Assembly (NCBI GenBank): GCA_023475265.1 | Contig: JAMCWE010000022.1 | Span: 1 to 64,000, forward strand | Direction of reading: 5' to 3' | DNA length: 64,000 bases | Origin: Bacteroidota bacterium | GTDB lineage: Bacteria; Bacteroidota; Ignavibacteria; Ignavibacteriales; Ignavibacteriaceae | In this document: positions 25,122 through 35,796 of the stretch, one piece after another | Layout of the letters: the number at the start of each line of letters is the position of its first letter | Numbering within the stretch: position 1 is the first letter of the stretch | The notes under the pieces: model-generated | What the model was told of the DNA's origin: nothing | Database searches by the model: none | What the model saw: only the letters and a program-made list of their open reading frames with translations | Translations under genes and position numbers: made by a program

Positions 25122-27374
25122 CTATTTGAGCAGTGTAAACTCTGAACTTAAATCACCAATAAAAATTTTGAATTTGCCGGGCTCGACAATTCTTTTATTT
25201 TCTCTTCCAATAAAAGACAAATCATAATCGTTAAGCGTAAATTCTACTGTCCTAGTTTCGCCCGGATTGAGTTCAACTTTTGTAAATCTTTTTAATTGTT
25301 TTACAGGTCTCGATACGGAAGCATATTCGTCATTCAAATAAAGAAGGATGGCATCTTTGCCTTTTCTAGTTCCTGTATTTTTAACATCAACTGTAATTTT
25401 AATTTTGTCTCCTTTTTTAATTTCATTTTTATCAAGCTTCAAATTTGAATATGAAAAAGTTGTGTAGCTTAAACCATAACCAAAAGACCATTGAGGATTA
25501 AATTGATTTCCCTCGCTTGCTTCGAGCGGCTTATAATCGTAATGAACTAAATCATCCGGGTATCTTGGATAAGTGACAGATAATCTAGCGCTTGGATTTG
25601 CATCACCAAATAAAATATTGGAAATAGCTTCTCCTCCGTTCATCCCGGGAAGAAATGCCAATAATATTCCTTTTGCTTCATCGGCAATACTGTTGATTAC
25701 ACGCGGTCTTCCTTCAATCATTACAAGTATAACAGGCTTACCGGTTTTAATTAATGCATGTGCAAGCTTTAGCTGCGCTGTATCCAAAGTAAGATCATTA
25801 ATGTTGCCCGGAGTTTCACAATAAGCATGTTCGCCCAAACAGAGAATTATATCGTCGACATCTTTTGCTGCATTAACAGCTTCATCAATATTTATTTCGC
25901 TATTGAAATTTGTCCCTGGGACATACTTCACATTCTCAGAATTAATTTTTTGTTGGATCGCTTTAAGAATTGTTGGTTTATCTTTGGGATAAAGAGATTC
26001 TTCATTTCCTTGCCATGTTATCGTCCAACCGCTGTTCAAAACTGACAGCATGTTTGCAGTTGGTCCGGTTACTAAAACTTTTGCGTTTTTCGAAAGCGGT
26101 AAAATATTTCCTTCATTCTTTGCAAGGACGATTGATTCTTCCGAGGCTTGAAGATTTGTTTCATCAGATTCTTTTGATGCGAATTGTGATTTTAAATTTT
26201 CATCCGGGTAAGGATTCTCGAACAACCCCAACATTAATTTCACTCGTAAAATTCTTGAAACTGCCTCATCAATTCTTTTCTCCGGAACTTTACCCTTTTT
26301 CACAAGTTTCAACAAATAATTGTAGAAGCTAAAATCTAACGGAACCATGCTCATGTCAACGCCGGCCATTACAGCCATTCTAACTGCATCTTCAGGAGAA
26401 TCGGCAACTTTATCTCTTGTATAAAGGCGCTCGATATCTTGCCAATCAGAAACAACAATTCCTTTAAATTTCATTTGACCGCGAAGCACTTCGGTTAGTA
26501 AATGATAATTCGAATGTCCGGGAATTCCATCAACTTCCGATGAATTTACCATTACAGTTTGAGCACCATATTCCACAGCCTTCTCAAATGGAGGAAGAAA
26601 ATATTCTTGCATCATTCTTTCAGAAATCCACGCCGGAGTTCTGTCTTTTCCATCAATCGGAAAACTATAGCCAACATAATGCTTAAGACAAACCGCAACT
26701 TTATCTTTATCGCCAATGTCATTTCCTTGCGCACCTTCAATATAACTTTCGCCCATCTTTAAATCGAGATAAACATCTTCGCCGTAAGTTTCCCACAGCC
26801 TTGGCCAAAGCTGCTGGCGGCCTAAATCAAGCACTGGATAAAAATTCCACGGAATGCCCGAAGCCCTAACTTCAAGCGCTGTAATCTCTCCTTCTTTTTT
26901 TACAAGATCGCTGTTAAATGTTGCAGCCATATTTATTGCTTGGGGAAAAAGTGTAGCACCGGTAGTATAATTTGCACCGTGAATCGCATCGATTCCATAA
27001 AGTATAGGAATCTTTAGTCGTGTCTCTTTTGTAGCAATATTTTGGATTTCGGTAATCAGTTTATGCCAGTAATCCACGCTTAAGGCAACATCATAAACAT
27101 TTAGAATTGATCCGACATGATATTTAACAATAGCATCTTTCATTTTGTTTATATCATATTCAAAATGCTGCGTAGCTGTGCCATGCTGTTTAGCTACGGT
27201 TTCAATAGTAACTTGAGTCATTTGCCCGACTTTTTCTTCGAGAGTCATTTGAGAAAGAAGCTCTTTAACTTTTTTGTCTATTACTTCTTCTTTTTTAATT
27301 TGTTTTTCTTTTGAAGACAAAGCCGGAGATAAAAATAAAATTATAAGTGCAGCTAGATAAACAATACTTTTCAT
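25122..27374 (-). CDS. bglX: GH3 beta-glucosidase (BglX type), periplasmic
   Basis: 750 aa with a signal peptide (IVYLAALIILFLSPALS). It has the GH3 N-terminal barrel, the catalytic nucleophile aspartate in GIVVSDWQDIERL near residue 311, the C-terminal alpha/beta sandwich and a fibronectin-III-like end (GKDAILLYLNDEYASVSRPVKQLKRFTKVELNPGE). It cleaves terminal beta-glucosyl units of oligosaccharides. No T9SS sorting tail, so it is probably periplasmic. It is the last gene of the minus-strand carbohydrate run. SD AGAAGG before ATG 27374. Confidence 0.94.
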   Translation of the reverse strand: MKSIVYLAALIILFLSPALSSKEKQIKKEEVIDKKVKELLSQMTLEEKVGQMTQVTIETVAKQHGTATQHFEYDINKMKDAIVKYHVGSILNVYDVALSVDYWHKLITEIQNIATKETRLKIPILYGIDAIHGANYTTGATLFPQAINMAATFNSDLVKKEGEITALEVRASGIPWNFYPVLDLGRQQLWPRLWETYGEDVYLDLKMGESYIEGAQGNDIGDKDKVAVCLKHYVGYSFPIDGKDRTPAWISERMMQEYFLPPFEKAVEYGAQTVMVNSSEVDGIPGHSNYHLLTEVLRGQMKFKGIVVSDWQDIERLYTRDKVADSPEDAVRMAVMAGVDMSMVPLDFSFYNYLLKLVKKGKVPEKRIDEAVSRILRVKLMLGLFENPYPDENLKSQFASKESDETNLQASEESIVLAKNEGNILPLSKNAKVLVTGPTANMLSVLNSGWTITWQGNEESLYPKDKPTILKAIQQKINSENVKYVPGTNFNSEINIDEAVNAAKDVDDIILCLGEHAYCETPGNINDLTLDTAQLKLAHALIKTGKPVILVMIEGRPRVINSIADEAKGILLAFLPGMNGGEAISNILFGDANPSARLSVTYPRYPDDLVHYDYKPLEASEGNQFNPQWSFGYGLSYTTFSYSNLKLDKNEIKKGDKIKITVDVKNTGTRKGKDAILLYLNDEYASVSRPVKQLKRFTKVELNPGETRTVEFTLNDYDLSFIGRENKRIVEPGKFKIFIGDLSSEFTLLK

Positions 27375-27443
27375 TTAAATACCTTCTACAATTGAAATAT
27401 TTTTGTGGAGATAGAAAATTCTCTATCTCCGCCAAAAGATTTT

Positions 27444-28694
27444 TTATTTAAGTAAAATCATTTTCTTAATTGAAGTGAAATCTCCAGCCCGTAATTGATA
27501 GAAATAAACACCGCTGGATAAATTCTCCCCATTGAATTTTAATGTGTGCGAACCTGCGTCTTGATTTTCATTTACTAAAGTTTCTATTTCTTTACCTATT
27601 GCGTTATAAATCTTAATTGAAACAAATCCACTCTTTAGTAATTGGTAAGAAATGTTTGTCGTCGGATTAAACGGATTAGGATAGTTTTGATAAAGCGAAT
27701 AGTTATTAGCTATCATATTCTGCGAATGATCTTTTACATCTGTAATAACTTCAGATAATGACCTCGTCCAAATTTCTCCGTTTAAAGATCCCGCAAATAA
27801 CTTAGAGCCGCTAATAGCAAGGCTGTAAATATAACCGTCGGTTAAGCCCGTGTCGGTAGGAGTCCACAACGAACCGCTGTTTAAAGAAACAAAAACTCCG
27901 TCGCCCGACGTTCCTACAATTAAATTTGGATGAAGTACAACGAGCGCACGAATGTAGGTGTTCGTTAAACCGTTGTTCATTAAGTTCCAGCTAAAACCAT
28001 TATTAGAAGTTGAATAAACTCCTTCATCGTTGCCCAAATAAACATTTGGTCCATCAGTAACAATTGTATAAATAAATAATTTATTTATGCCTGAATTACT
28101 TTGTGTCCAGCTTGCGCCGTAATCATCAGACAAATAAACTCCGTCGCCCCAGGTGCCGGCATAAAGACGAGTTCCTTTTATTCCAAGCGATCTAATATTT
28201 AAATTATTTAAACCATTGTTAACTTGTTTCCAGGTAGAAGCATTATCGGATGAAATAAAAATACCTCCGCCCCAGGTTCCGGCAAATAAATTTGAATCGA
28301 GGATTGCAAGCGTGTAAACATTATTGTTAGACAGGGATGATCCTGAATTTTTCCAACTTTTTCCGTTATCATTCGAAACAAATACTCCGCTGCCGTATGT
28401 TCCAATGTATAGGTTATTAGAATTTTTTAGGATTACATTTATATCCGATGTAGTTAGGCCTGAATCAATATACACCCAACTGCTTCCATTATCCTGTGAT
28501 AAATAAAGATTACCGCCAAGCGTACCAGCATAAATATCTGAACCGTCGGCTTCCAAAGAAATAACTCTGCCGGGTAATGCCCCATGACCTCCCGGGGGAT
28601 TGGGAAGAATGGTTTTTGTCCATTGCGCAAAAACGTTTACTGAAAATAAAGTCAGTATGCCTGCAAGAATAAATAGTAAATAAATTTTTTTCAT
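27444..28694 (-). CDS. Secreted beta-propeller (BNR/sortilin-like) protein with T9SS tail
   Basis: 416 aa. Signal peptide (YLLFILAGILTLFSVNVFAQ), then about six or seven repeats of roughly 42 residues of the form L-FAGTWGGGIFISSDNASTWKQVNNGL, which is the Asp-box/VPS10-like propeller pattern. The C-terminal 85 residues are a T9SS type A sorting domain ([18 protein letters not shown]...KKMILLK). Probably exported to the cell surface or medium. Asp-box propellers may bind or process glycans; no catalytic residues could be assigned. It lies between the PorV-like and GH3 genes. Confidence 0.8.
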   Translation of the reverse strand: MKKIYLLFILAGILTLFSVNVFAQWTKTILPNPPGGHGALPGRVISLEADGSDIYAGTLGGNLYLSQDNGSSWVYIDSGLTTSDINVILKNSNNLYIGTYGSGVFVSNDNGKSWKNSGSSLSNNNVYTLAILDSNLFAGTWGGGIFISSDNASTWKQVNNGLNNLNIRSLGIKGTRLYAGTWGDGVYLSDDYGASWTQSNSGINKLFIYTIVTDGPNVYLGNDEGVYSTSNNGFSWNLMNNGLTNTYIRALVVLHPNLIVGTSGDGVFVSLNSGSLWTPTDTGLTDGYIYSLAISGSKLFAGSLNGEIWTRSLSEVITDVKDHSQNMIANNYSLYQNYPNPFNPTTNISYQLLKSGFVSIKIYNAIGKEIETLVNENQDAGSHTLKFNGENLSSGVYFYQLRAGDFTSIKKMILLK

Positions 28695-28728
28695 TTTAAA
28701 TACCTAATCTTCTTAAATTATTTTTTAA

Positions 28729-29763
28729 TCAGAATGCAATTCCCAAAGTAAATTTTTGAATATTATTTAAGCGTCCGAAATTTTGATACGCATAATCTAA
28801 CCTTACTGCTAGATTGCCTAAAAATATTTGCTTCACTCCAAAACCAAGTGCAAATGATTCTTCGGAATCTGTTAAGAACAAAGATTTGTATCCGCCGCGG
28901 ATTGCTAAAATGTCGTCAAAAACATATTCGCCGCCGATGTTAATACTTTCATAATTATCGCTCGGATGTAAAGCATCAACGGCAATTGTGAATTTATGTT
29001 TTTCGGTTGAGATCGGGCTGTAGGCAAGCCCAACTCTAAACGTTAATGGTAGCGCCCAATAGTCTGTACTTAAGTTAGCGGGAATTTTTCCGTTGTTGCC
29101 TGTTGTTGTGGGGTCGGGATCATATATTACTAAAGTTGAGTTACCCTGCATTTGCATTTTTGTTCCGAAGTTTGATACAGACATTCCAAGCATTATTCCG
29201 TCAAAAGGCGTTTTATATTGAACGCCAAGATCCATTGCAAATCCTATTGCATTTGCCTGCCAAATTGATTGATAAACTACTTTGGGATTAAACCCGATTG
29301 CAAAATTATCTGTTAAATTAATTGCATAGCCAAGACTGAAAGCAATGTCCGATGCGTTGAATATTTGGCCTGTGCCGTTTGGCGCATCAACGGTTGTTAC
29401 TTTCATATCCCCGTAAGAAGATGATGTAAAACTAAATCCAACCGTTCCCATTCCACCGAGGTTATATGAGGCGGCAACATAATTGTAAGCTACATCAGCA
29501 ATCCAATTTGTATGATCGAAAATAATTCCCACGCCTTCAAGTTTTGCTAAGCCTGCGGGATTCCAGAAGAATGCACTTTGATCGTCGGAGACAGCAACAA
29601 AGGCACTCCCCATTGCGGTTGCTTTGGCGCCTTGACCAATGGAAAGAAATGAAGCTGCAGTAGTTCCTTTTTTGGAAACATTAGAAATAAAATCACTTTG
29701 ACAAAAAGTTATCGAAGAGATTAAGACCGTTGATAATAAAATAATTAAAACTCTGATTTTCAT
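28729..29763 (-). CDS. PorV/PorQ-family outer membrane protein
   Basis: 344 aa, signal peptide (IILLSTVLISSITFCQ), then a predicted outer-membrane beta-barrel. The family hallmarks are GTTAASFLSIGQGAKATAMGSAFVAVSDDQSAFFWNPAGLA at the N-terminus and an aromatic C-terminal strand (QKFTLGIAF). PorV shuttles T9SS cargo to the attachment complex. This copy follows a TonB receptor and a large secreted protein by 12 bp, so it may be a dedicated partner and not the housekeeping PorV. Confidence 0.85.
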   Translation of the reverse strand: MKIRVLIILLSTVLISSITFCQSDFISNVSKKGTTAASFLSIGQGAKATAMGSAFVAVSDDQSAFFWNPAGLAKLEGVGIIFDHTNWIADVAYNYVAASYNLGGMGTVGFSFTSSSYGDMKVTTVDAPNGTGQIFNASDIAFSLGYAINLTDNFAIGFNPKVVYQSIWQANAIGFAMDLGVQYKTPFDGIMLGMSVSNFGTKMQMQGNSTLVIYDPDPTTTGNNGKIPANLSTDYWALPLTFRVGLAYSPISTEKHKFTIAVDALHPSDNYESINIGGEYVFDDILAIRGGYKSLFLTDSEESFALGFGVKQIFLGNLAVRLDYAYQNFGRLNNIQKFTLGIAF

Positions 29764-29775
29764 CTTTTATCTCCG

Positions 29776-32700
29776 CTATTTAATTACTGCAAATTTGCCG
29801 ATGTATTCGCCGATTCCGGGTGCGTCTACATGAAACACATAAATTCCGAACGCCACATCCATTCCGTCATCAGAAACAAGATTCCATGATATTGCACCGC
29901 CGCTGCTTAAGTTTGAATCATCTTTGTACAATGTTTTTACAAGTGCGCCGGCAATTGTATAAATTCTAATTGTGCATTTAGCAGGAAGGTGTGTGAAATC
30001 TATTTTTCTTTCACCGCGGCCTGTTGTAAATAATGTTCTTGGCTCCCAAGAAGCTGCTGCAATATACGGATTGGGTACTACGGTAATATTTGCTAAAGTT
30101 TTGTTTGCCAAAGAATTGCTTACGGCTGACGACTTAGTTGTAAAGCTGAAGTAGTCGCCACTTTGAAATGGTTTGATTGTATATATTCTGAACTTGTCTC
30201 CAGGCTGGGGATAAATTGGAGTTATTGCCGGATTCTGCGGCGGCTGGTAATGAATTCTCCAGGAATATTTTACTTGATTATTCACAGGCTGAATAAAAAC
30301 TATATCATCACCAAGCGTTAATGATTTTGATTTATCATTATCTATTATTTCGCTTTTTACAGTATCGCCGGTGTTCATATTAATAATTGAATAATTCACA
30401 GGTATCTTGTTGTAAGGAGTTGTTGCAACCGTATGATCATAAAATTCCATTTCATAATCTGCCGGCCAATGAACATCCAAACTCGGCGATGTCATATCTG
30501 GAATAACTGCTAAATTAAGATTGCTGGTTCCGACATACCATCCTGTTAATGTATCGTTGATTGCAACTGTCGTATCATTATTAAATGAAAAAACAATTCC
30601 ATCAAACGGAGGACTAAATACCGTACTGCCAAAAACTGTTGCATCAACATTGCTTTCCAAAGTATCTGCAACCCCATTATAATTTTTTACAACGCTGTAT
30701 GAAACCGTTTTGTAATTTGGAATTGTACCCTGGGAATTAAATTTAATAATGTAATTTGCGCCGTCAAGAATTGTCTGCGGATTAAAAACATTTATTCCTG
30801 TAATGGAACCCGTGCCGAGGCCGCTTGTAACTCTGCTTAAATTTCCGACGACTTGCGGCGGTACGTAGCCCGCAACCGGCGCATTAGGAGTTACAACCGC
30901 GCAATTGATATCAACGAAAGTAATATTGCCGGCATAATCTTGTCTTATAATTTTTGAACATTCGGTTGGCTGTAATCCGTGCGTTCCTCTATTCGGATCA
31001 CCTTTTGTATAAGAGCAAACTGCATAATAATATGTTTTACCATTTTCAACTGTGGTATCGACAAACGAATGTTGTAAGCCGGTATTGCTCCCTCTCCAAA
31101 AATGCGCTCCGTTAATTCCAACCGGATCCGGGCCCGAAATTGAATCGGCTAAATCAAACTGGGCAATCGGTTTCCAATACTTTGGTTCACCTTGTGAATC
31201 GGTAATAAGTTTTACATCGTTGAACTGAGGTTCCAAACTTCTGTAGATTGTGTAGCCTTCAAAAGATTTTTTGTATCCTTGTTTGGGATCGTTGTTTTCA
31301 AATCCAAGGAATGAGTCTCTTGATTGTTCGGCAACATTATCCCAATACAAAAATACTTTTCTATCGCCGGCAACTGCGTTAACATGCGGCGTGTATGGAG
31401 GCTTAGAAAAATTATAATTCGCATTATAGATTTGCTGAACCGTTTCTTTATTAAATAATAATTGGTCCAAATCATTTCCCATTATTATTGAAAGAGAAAA
31501 TCTTTCCCGCAAACCTTTTCCAAGTATGAAAGGACCGGAAGCAAAAACCATACTGATATTTGTGTTCTGAACTAAAGTATCTCTGAAACCATTATTCATT
31601 TTTCCCCACATTACATCATCATTCTTTGGCCAGCCGCCGGTTGGACCTTTATCAGCTAATATATAGATAGAAACTGCCGTTAAACCAATTTGATCTGATT
31701 CGTCCTTATCGGTTTCATCAAAGTGTGGTTCACCGTGCGTTGGAACGCCATCGCCTTCGCCTTCATCTGGGCCAGTGTAACTAGGATCCCAAGGGCCAAG
31801 GCCATCTCTACCCACATCATCATTTAATGGTTCACCCGGATCCCATTTACCGTTTCCATTTAAATCGGTATATGAAACCCAATTGTGATTGTTATCGATA
31901 TTATCGTCTCTTCTCTCATCAATCATTCCGTCCTGATCGTTATCAATTCCATCGAAAGGATTGCCGGGACTTTCCAAATAAGCGTAACCAAGATAACCGG
32001 TTTTCCAGTTGCCAGGATTTCCAATACCGGACGGCGCCCAGGAGTAGGCAATATCTAAAGCAGTATTAAAATATGCGCTGTTGCCAGGTTCAGTTGAATT
32101 TGCGCCGCCTACTCCAGGATCAGCATAAAATCCAAAACCTGTACTGTCATAAGTACGATCGGATAAATTAACAATATCATAATGCCAAAAAATTATATCT
32201 TCTGCTAAAACATGAGACCATTGAAATCCGCGAACTTCAACGCGCAAGCCTAAGCCGCCGCGGTTTGAGTCGCTAGCAATTGGAAAATAATTGTAAGGCG
32301 GTAATGTAAATTTTTTATCCTGCGAATCATCCAATACAAAAAAAGTTTCAAAGTCGGCGTTCATTACATTCTTACCAAAATATCCGTACCACTTTCCATT
32401 CCACGAAGGATCCAAACCAAGCGCTGATGGCCAGGCTTCCGGATATGATGTCGGATCAATACTTATTGCAGGACTAGTACCAGATGGATTGAAATATCCC
32501 GGTACCGGCTCCAATCCCCATGGAACTTGAGTTACAGGGTCCATGCTGTATTCTTCGCGATAAGCAGATATGATTGGATTAATTTTTTTCCCTGTTGGGG
32601 TTGTAACTCTTGCACCAATTAATATTGCCTGCCCATCAAGATAATTATGCCCTGATCCAGCCGGCCACTCAACTGTGGGAGCGAAAAGCCATTTACCAAC

Positions 32701-32895
32701 TTCGCCATCGTTATAAAAAAGAGTGTTGACTCTATTCCCAACCATTATTCCTTGTCTGCGGTATTGAAAATTTCCGTAAGGATCATTTCGATATTGTTGT
32801 ATTCGCGGATCGACCTGGCCATTTTCAATTTGTGCTGACGTAAAATTGAATGCAGCAGTTAAGAAACAAAATATGATTAATAATTTACCTTTCAT
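29776..32895 (-). CDS. Large secreted protein with Ca-binding-like motifs, partner of TonB receptor
   Basis: 1039 aa. Signal peptide (IIFCFLTAAFNFTSAQ); long beta-rich body; acidic Asp-rich segments DNDQDGMIDE and DLNGNGKWDPGEP that look like dockerin/EF-hand calcium loops near residues 300-360; a fibronectin-III-like part (YTIYRSLEPQF) near 550. The C-terminal ITVVPNPYIAAASWEP...VFHVDAPGIGEYIGKFAVIK is a variant sorting domain distinct from the NYPNPFNP type. Proteins like this commonly sit after a CarboxypepD_reg TonB receptor in Ignavibacteria-type genomes. Function unknown; a surface glycan-capture role replacing SusD is my inference. Confidence 0.65.
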   Translation of the reverse strand: MKGKLLIIFCFLTAAFNFTSAQIENGQVDPRIQQYRNDPYGNFQYRRQGIMVGNRVNTLFYNDGEVGKWLFAPTVEWPAGSGHNYLDGQAILIGARVTTPTGKKINPIISAYREEYSMDPVTQVPWGLEPVPGYFNPSGTSPAISIDPTSYPEAWPSALGLDPSWNGKWYGYFGKNVMNADFETFFVLDDSQDKKFTLPPYNYFPIASDSNRGGLGLRVEVRGFQWSHVLAEDIIFWHYDIVNLSDRTYDSTGFGFYADPGVGGANSTEPGNSAYFNTALDIAYSWAPSGIGNPGNWKTGYLGYAYLESPGNPFDGIDNDQDGMIDERRDDNIDNNHNWVSYTDLNGNGKWDPGEPLNDDVGRDGLGPWDPSYTGPDEGEGDGVPTHGEPHFDETDKDESDQIGLTAVSIYILADKGPTGGWPKNDDVMWGKMNNGFRDTLVQNTNISMVFASGPFILGKGLRERFSLSIIMGNDLDQLLFNKETVQQIYNANYNFSKPPYTPHVNAVAGDRKVFLYWDNVAEQSRDSFLGFENNDPKQGYKKSFEGYTIYRSLEPQFNDVKLITDSQGEPKYWKPIAQFDLADSISGPDPVGINGAHFWRGSNTGLQHSFVDTTVENGKTYYYAVCSYTKGDPNRGTHGLQPTECSKIIRQDYAGNITFVDINCAVVTPNAPVAGYVPPQVVGNLSRVTSGLGTGSITGINVFNPQTILDGANYIIKFNSQGTIPNYKTVSYSVVKNYNGVADTLESNVDATVFGSTVFSPPFDGIVFSFNNDTTVAINDTLTGWYVGTSNLNLAVIPDMTSPSLDVHWPADYEMEFYDHTVATTPYNKIPVNYSIINMNTGDTVKSEIIDNDKSKSLTLGDDIVFIQPVNNQVKYSWRIHYQPPQNPAITPIYPQPGDKFRIYTIKPFQSGDYFSFTTKSSAVSNSLANKTLANITVVPNPYIAAASWEPRTLFTTGRGERKIDFTHLPAKCTIRIYTIAGALVKTLYKDDSNLSSGGAISWNLVSDDGMDVAFGIYVFHVDAPGIGEYIGKFAVIK

Positions 32896-32920
32896 TCTAT
32901 AATCTCCTAATCGATATATC

Positions 32921-35677
32921 CTAAAAGCCTAGTTTTAAACCAATGCGAAGCTGCCTTGGCGTAGAAATATTTCCGGGATTGTTTGTGTATTGCTGGATTG
33001 TATTTAATCCTATAATTGGTCCTGCAAGGTAAGTATACAAGTCAATATTGGCTCTTCCGCTTGCTGCGTCAACATTCCATTCGTTCTTAATATCTAATAG
33101 ATTATAAACTAAAAGGAATGCACTCAAATCGATTCCACCAATTTTGAAATATTTTTCTGCTCTTAAATCAACATTATATGTCGGAGGTTTCATACCGCCG
33201 TTTTCAAAACGTAATCCTTCAGAGACCCGCACATCTTCGGTGTATGGAAAGCCTGAACCGTAATTAAAAATAAACCCGGCGCTCCAATCATTAGCCTGGC
33301 CAAAATTGAGTGATAAATTTAATGTCGATCTCTGATCCCAATCTAACGGAACAAATATTTTGTTCGTTTCAATTGGAGGATTTGTTTGATTGTTATAGAA
33401 AACAGACATTGGATCGGAAGCGTCGCCTTCAGCAATTTGATAAGTGTAATCTAACTTCGCACTGAAGAAATCAGAAAATCTTTTATCAAGAGAAACTATA
33501 AATCCTCTAACGTTTGCATAATCTCTATTAATATAGCGCGCATAATTTACACCTTGATAAGTGTTGATGATTTCCATGCCCAGCCAATTTCGAATATCGC
33601 GGTAATAAACTGTAAAATCTAATGAGAGATCATTGGTAAGAGCTTGCTGCAATCCGACTTCATACATAACTGTCTTCTGAGCTTTTAAATCTGGATTTCC
33701 CATCACGGTTGCAAGCGATGAACTCAACGGTACAATTTCATCTGAGTTAACATATAAATTTGAAAAACTAGGAATTTGGAAAAAATGGCCATAAGAAAAA
33801 TGGATTATACCTTTGTCGGTAATCGGAAACGAAATTCCTAATCGAGGACTAAGCTGCATCTTGGGAGTAGCCTCAACCATTTGTCCCGCATTGGCAAAAT
33901 TTGTATCGCGAAGCGGATTTCTTAGATCAGTAAGATATTGTGAATTGGGTCTGAAATAATCAAAGCGTAATCCAAAGTTGATAATCATTATATCATATTC
34001 GGCTTTGTCTTGAATGTACGCTGAAAATGTTGTTGGATATTTTGTATAAGCTTGATTATCCGGTGTTCCCAATTGGCGATAACCCAAAGTAAAGACGGTA
34101 TCGTTCGGAGTTAAATTTACTTCACTATAAGAATGGTTATAAAGTTTGTACCAATCGAATTCTGCGCCGACGCCAATTTTATGTTCCTTTGAAACTTGTG
34201 CATTTAACTGCCACTGAAGAATACTTTGAATTGTCTCTCTCTCATAACGTCCGGACTGCTGGCCGCCGGATTGAAATGTGTAATTTGAAATTGGAGCGCC
34301 TTGATATGGATCTACGTAACGCTGATCGTAAGGATCGGCATAAACATAACCGCGATAATCATACCTGTTAACTGCGAACTTCAAGGTTTGATAAATGCTT
34401 TGAGATGGAACGTGAGAAATTTGAAAACTGTGTATCCAGTTATTCATGTAGTTGTTCATTGTTCCGTCTGGAGTCCATGACCAAGCATGATCATAATATT
34501 TATTCCAGTCTTTATTCCAGAATACGCTGTAAGTTAATTTTACAACCGGAAGAGAATAAGTTAACTTACCGTTGAAAGAATATCGTTCTGTAGGATTCAT
34601 TGGAACAAAGGAAGAATCTCCGGTGTGCGGAATAATGTAAATTGGATTTCCATTCTGATCAAGAATAGCATTTCCACTTTGGTCTTTTAGTTGATAAGGA
34701 GATTTATCTGAAACGTTATAAATTCTTCGGCCGTATAAATAACCGTCGTCATGATAATATCTGCCTGTTGTAAAGAAAGTTAAATGATTTAAAATCATTG
34801 ATGGGCCGCTTAAACTGAATTCATAATCTTTCGTTCTTAACGACATTAACTTTCCAACATTGGGGAAAAGATCCGTATGCCTTGTTACATAATCGCCAGC
34901 ATATGCCGACAACGAACCATGAAAATTTTGTGAGCCATCTTGAGTAACAATGTTTACAACTCCGGACATTGCCTGGCCATATTCTGCATTAAAGGTTCCG
35001 CTTATAACTTCCATTTCTCTGATTGATGAATTTTCAACTTGAAGCGGAAGAGAGCCATTAAAAGCATCGGTCACCGGAAGTCCGTCAACAAGGTAAGCAA
35101 CTTCATCCGAGCGGCCTCCTCTAAAATGTCCGCCGACTACTCCGGCTTGCAGATTGATTATTTGTCCCACACTTTCAACAGGCATCATCTTAATATCGTT
35201 TGAAGATATTGTTACTGAAGTTGATGTTAAATCTTTTTGAACTAGCGGTCTTTGAGCATTGATCACTACTTCTTTAGCGCTGATTGTAGTTGGATTCAAT
35301 TTTACATCAAGTCTAAAAGTCAAATCAATTTTGATCGGAACTTTTCTTACAACAGTTTTTTCATAACCAACCGAGCTGATTATTACGGTATAATCGCCCG
35401 GGGGAATGTTGTTAATGTAATAATAGCCGTCAACGTCGGCTGCAGCTCCTAAGTAGGTTCCATCAATCATTACGTTAGCGCCGATAACAGGTTCGCCGGT
35501 TTGTGAATCTAAAATTTTTCCGGCTAGCTTTCCGGTAGTTCCGGCATAAATAAAATTTGAATTCACAAAAGGCATGTTGAAGGAAAAAATGATCAAGAGG
35601 GATACAAGGAAAATTTTTTGAGCTTTTTCAAAAAGATATTTAAAGTTGATCACCTTCATAGTATCGAAATTACACAT
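32921..35677 (-). CDS. TonB-dependent outer membrane receptor with carboxypeptidase-like N-terminal domain
   Basis: 918 aa. Signal anchor region, then a CarboxypepD_reg-like fold (GKLAGKILDSQTGEPVIGANVMIDG), a plug domain (VGQIINLQAGVVGGHFRGGRSDEVAYLVDGLPV, with NAEYGQAMSGVVNIVT), and a 22-strand barrel ending RQLRIGLKLGF. It resembles SusC-like importers but no SusD-type lipoprotein is next to it. Context between a CBM protein and the 1039-aa secreted protein suggests oligosaccharide uptake. ATG 35677 or ATG 35659 (M7) may be the start; neither has a strong SD. TonB/ExbBD are not in the window. Confidence 0.88.
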   Translation of the reverse strand: MCNFDTMKVINFKYLFEKAQKIFLVSLLIIFSFNMPFVNSNFIYAGTTGKLAGKILDSQTGEPVIGANVMIDGTYLGAAADVDGYYYINNIPPGDYTVIISSVGYEKTVVRKVPIKIDLTFRLDVKLNPTTISAKEVVINAQRPLVQKDLTSTSVTISSNDIKMMPVESVGQIINLQAGVVGGHFRGGRSDEVAYLVDGLPVTDAFNGSLPLQVENSSIREMEVISGTFNAEYGQAMSGVVNIVTQDGSQNFHGSLSAYAGDYVTRHTDLFPNVGKLMSLRTKDYEFSLSGPSMILNHLTFFTTGRYYHDDGYLYGRRIYNVSDKSPYQLKDQSGNAILDQNGNPIYIIPHTGDSSFVPMNPTERYSFNGKLTYSLPVVKLTYSVFWNKDWNKYYDHAWSWTPDGTMNNYMNNWIHSFQISHVPSQSIYQTLKFAVNRYDYRGYVYADPYDQRYVDPYQGAPISNYTFQSGGQQSGRYERETIQSILQWQLNAQVSKEHKIGVGAEFDWYKLYNHSYSEVNLTPNDTVFTLGYRQLGTPDNQAYTKYPTTFSAYIQDKAEYDIMIINFGLRFDYFRPNSQYLTDLRNPLRDTNFANAGQMVEATPKMQLSPRLGISFPITDKGIIHFSYGHFFQIPSFSNLYVNSDEIVPLSSSLATVMGNPDLKAQKTVMYEVGLQQALTNDLSLDFTVYYRDIRNWLGMEIINTYQGVNYARYINRDYANVRGFIVSLDKRFSDFFSAKLDYTYQIAEGDASDPMSVFYNNQTNPPIETNKIFVPLDWDQRSTLNLSLNFGQANDWSAGFIFNYGSGFPYTEDVRVSEGLRFENGGMKPPTYNVDLRAEKYFKIGGIDLSAFLLVYNLLDIKNEWNVDAASGRANIDLYTYLAGPIIGLNTIQQYTNNPGNISTPRQLRIGLKLGF

Positions 35678-35733
35678 GATCTATTCCCAATTAGTAAAAT
35701 GAATTAAAAATCATTCGAATAAAAAAATTAAAA

Positions 35734-35782
35734 TGTAGAGACGCATCGCAACTTGCCTACCGGCAGGCAGGTGCGTCTCCAC
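35734..35782. repeat. Palindromic extragenic repeat (GTAGAGACGCA family)
   Basis: GTAGAGACGCA at 35735-35745 pairs with TGCGTCTCCAC at 35772-35782, enclosing CTTGCCTACCGGCAGGCAGG, which carries its own palindrome. A simpler relative lies at 51760-51788. Confidence 0.75.
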
Positions 35783-35796
35783 AATTGTGCAATGAG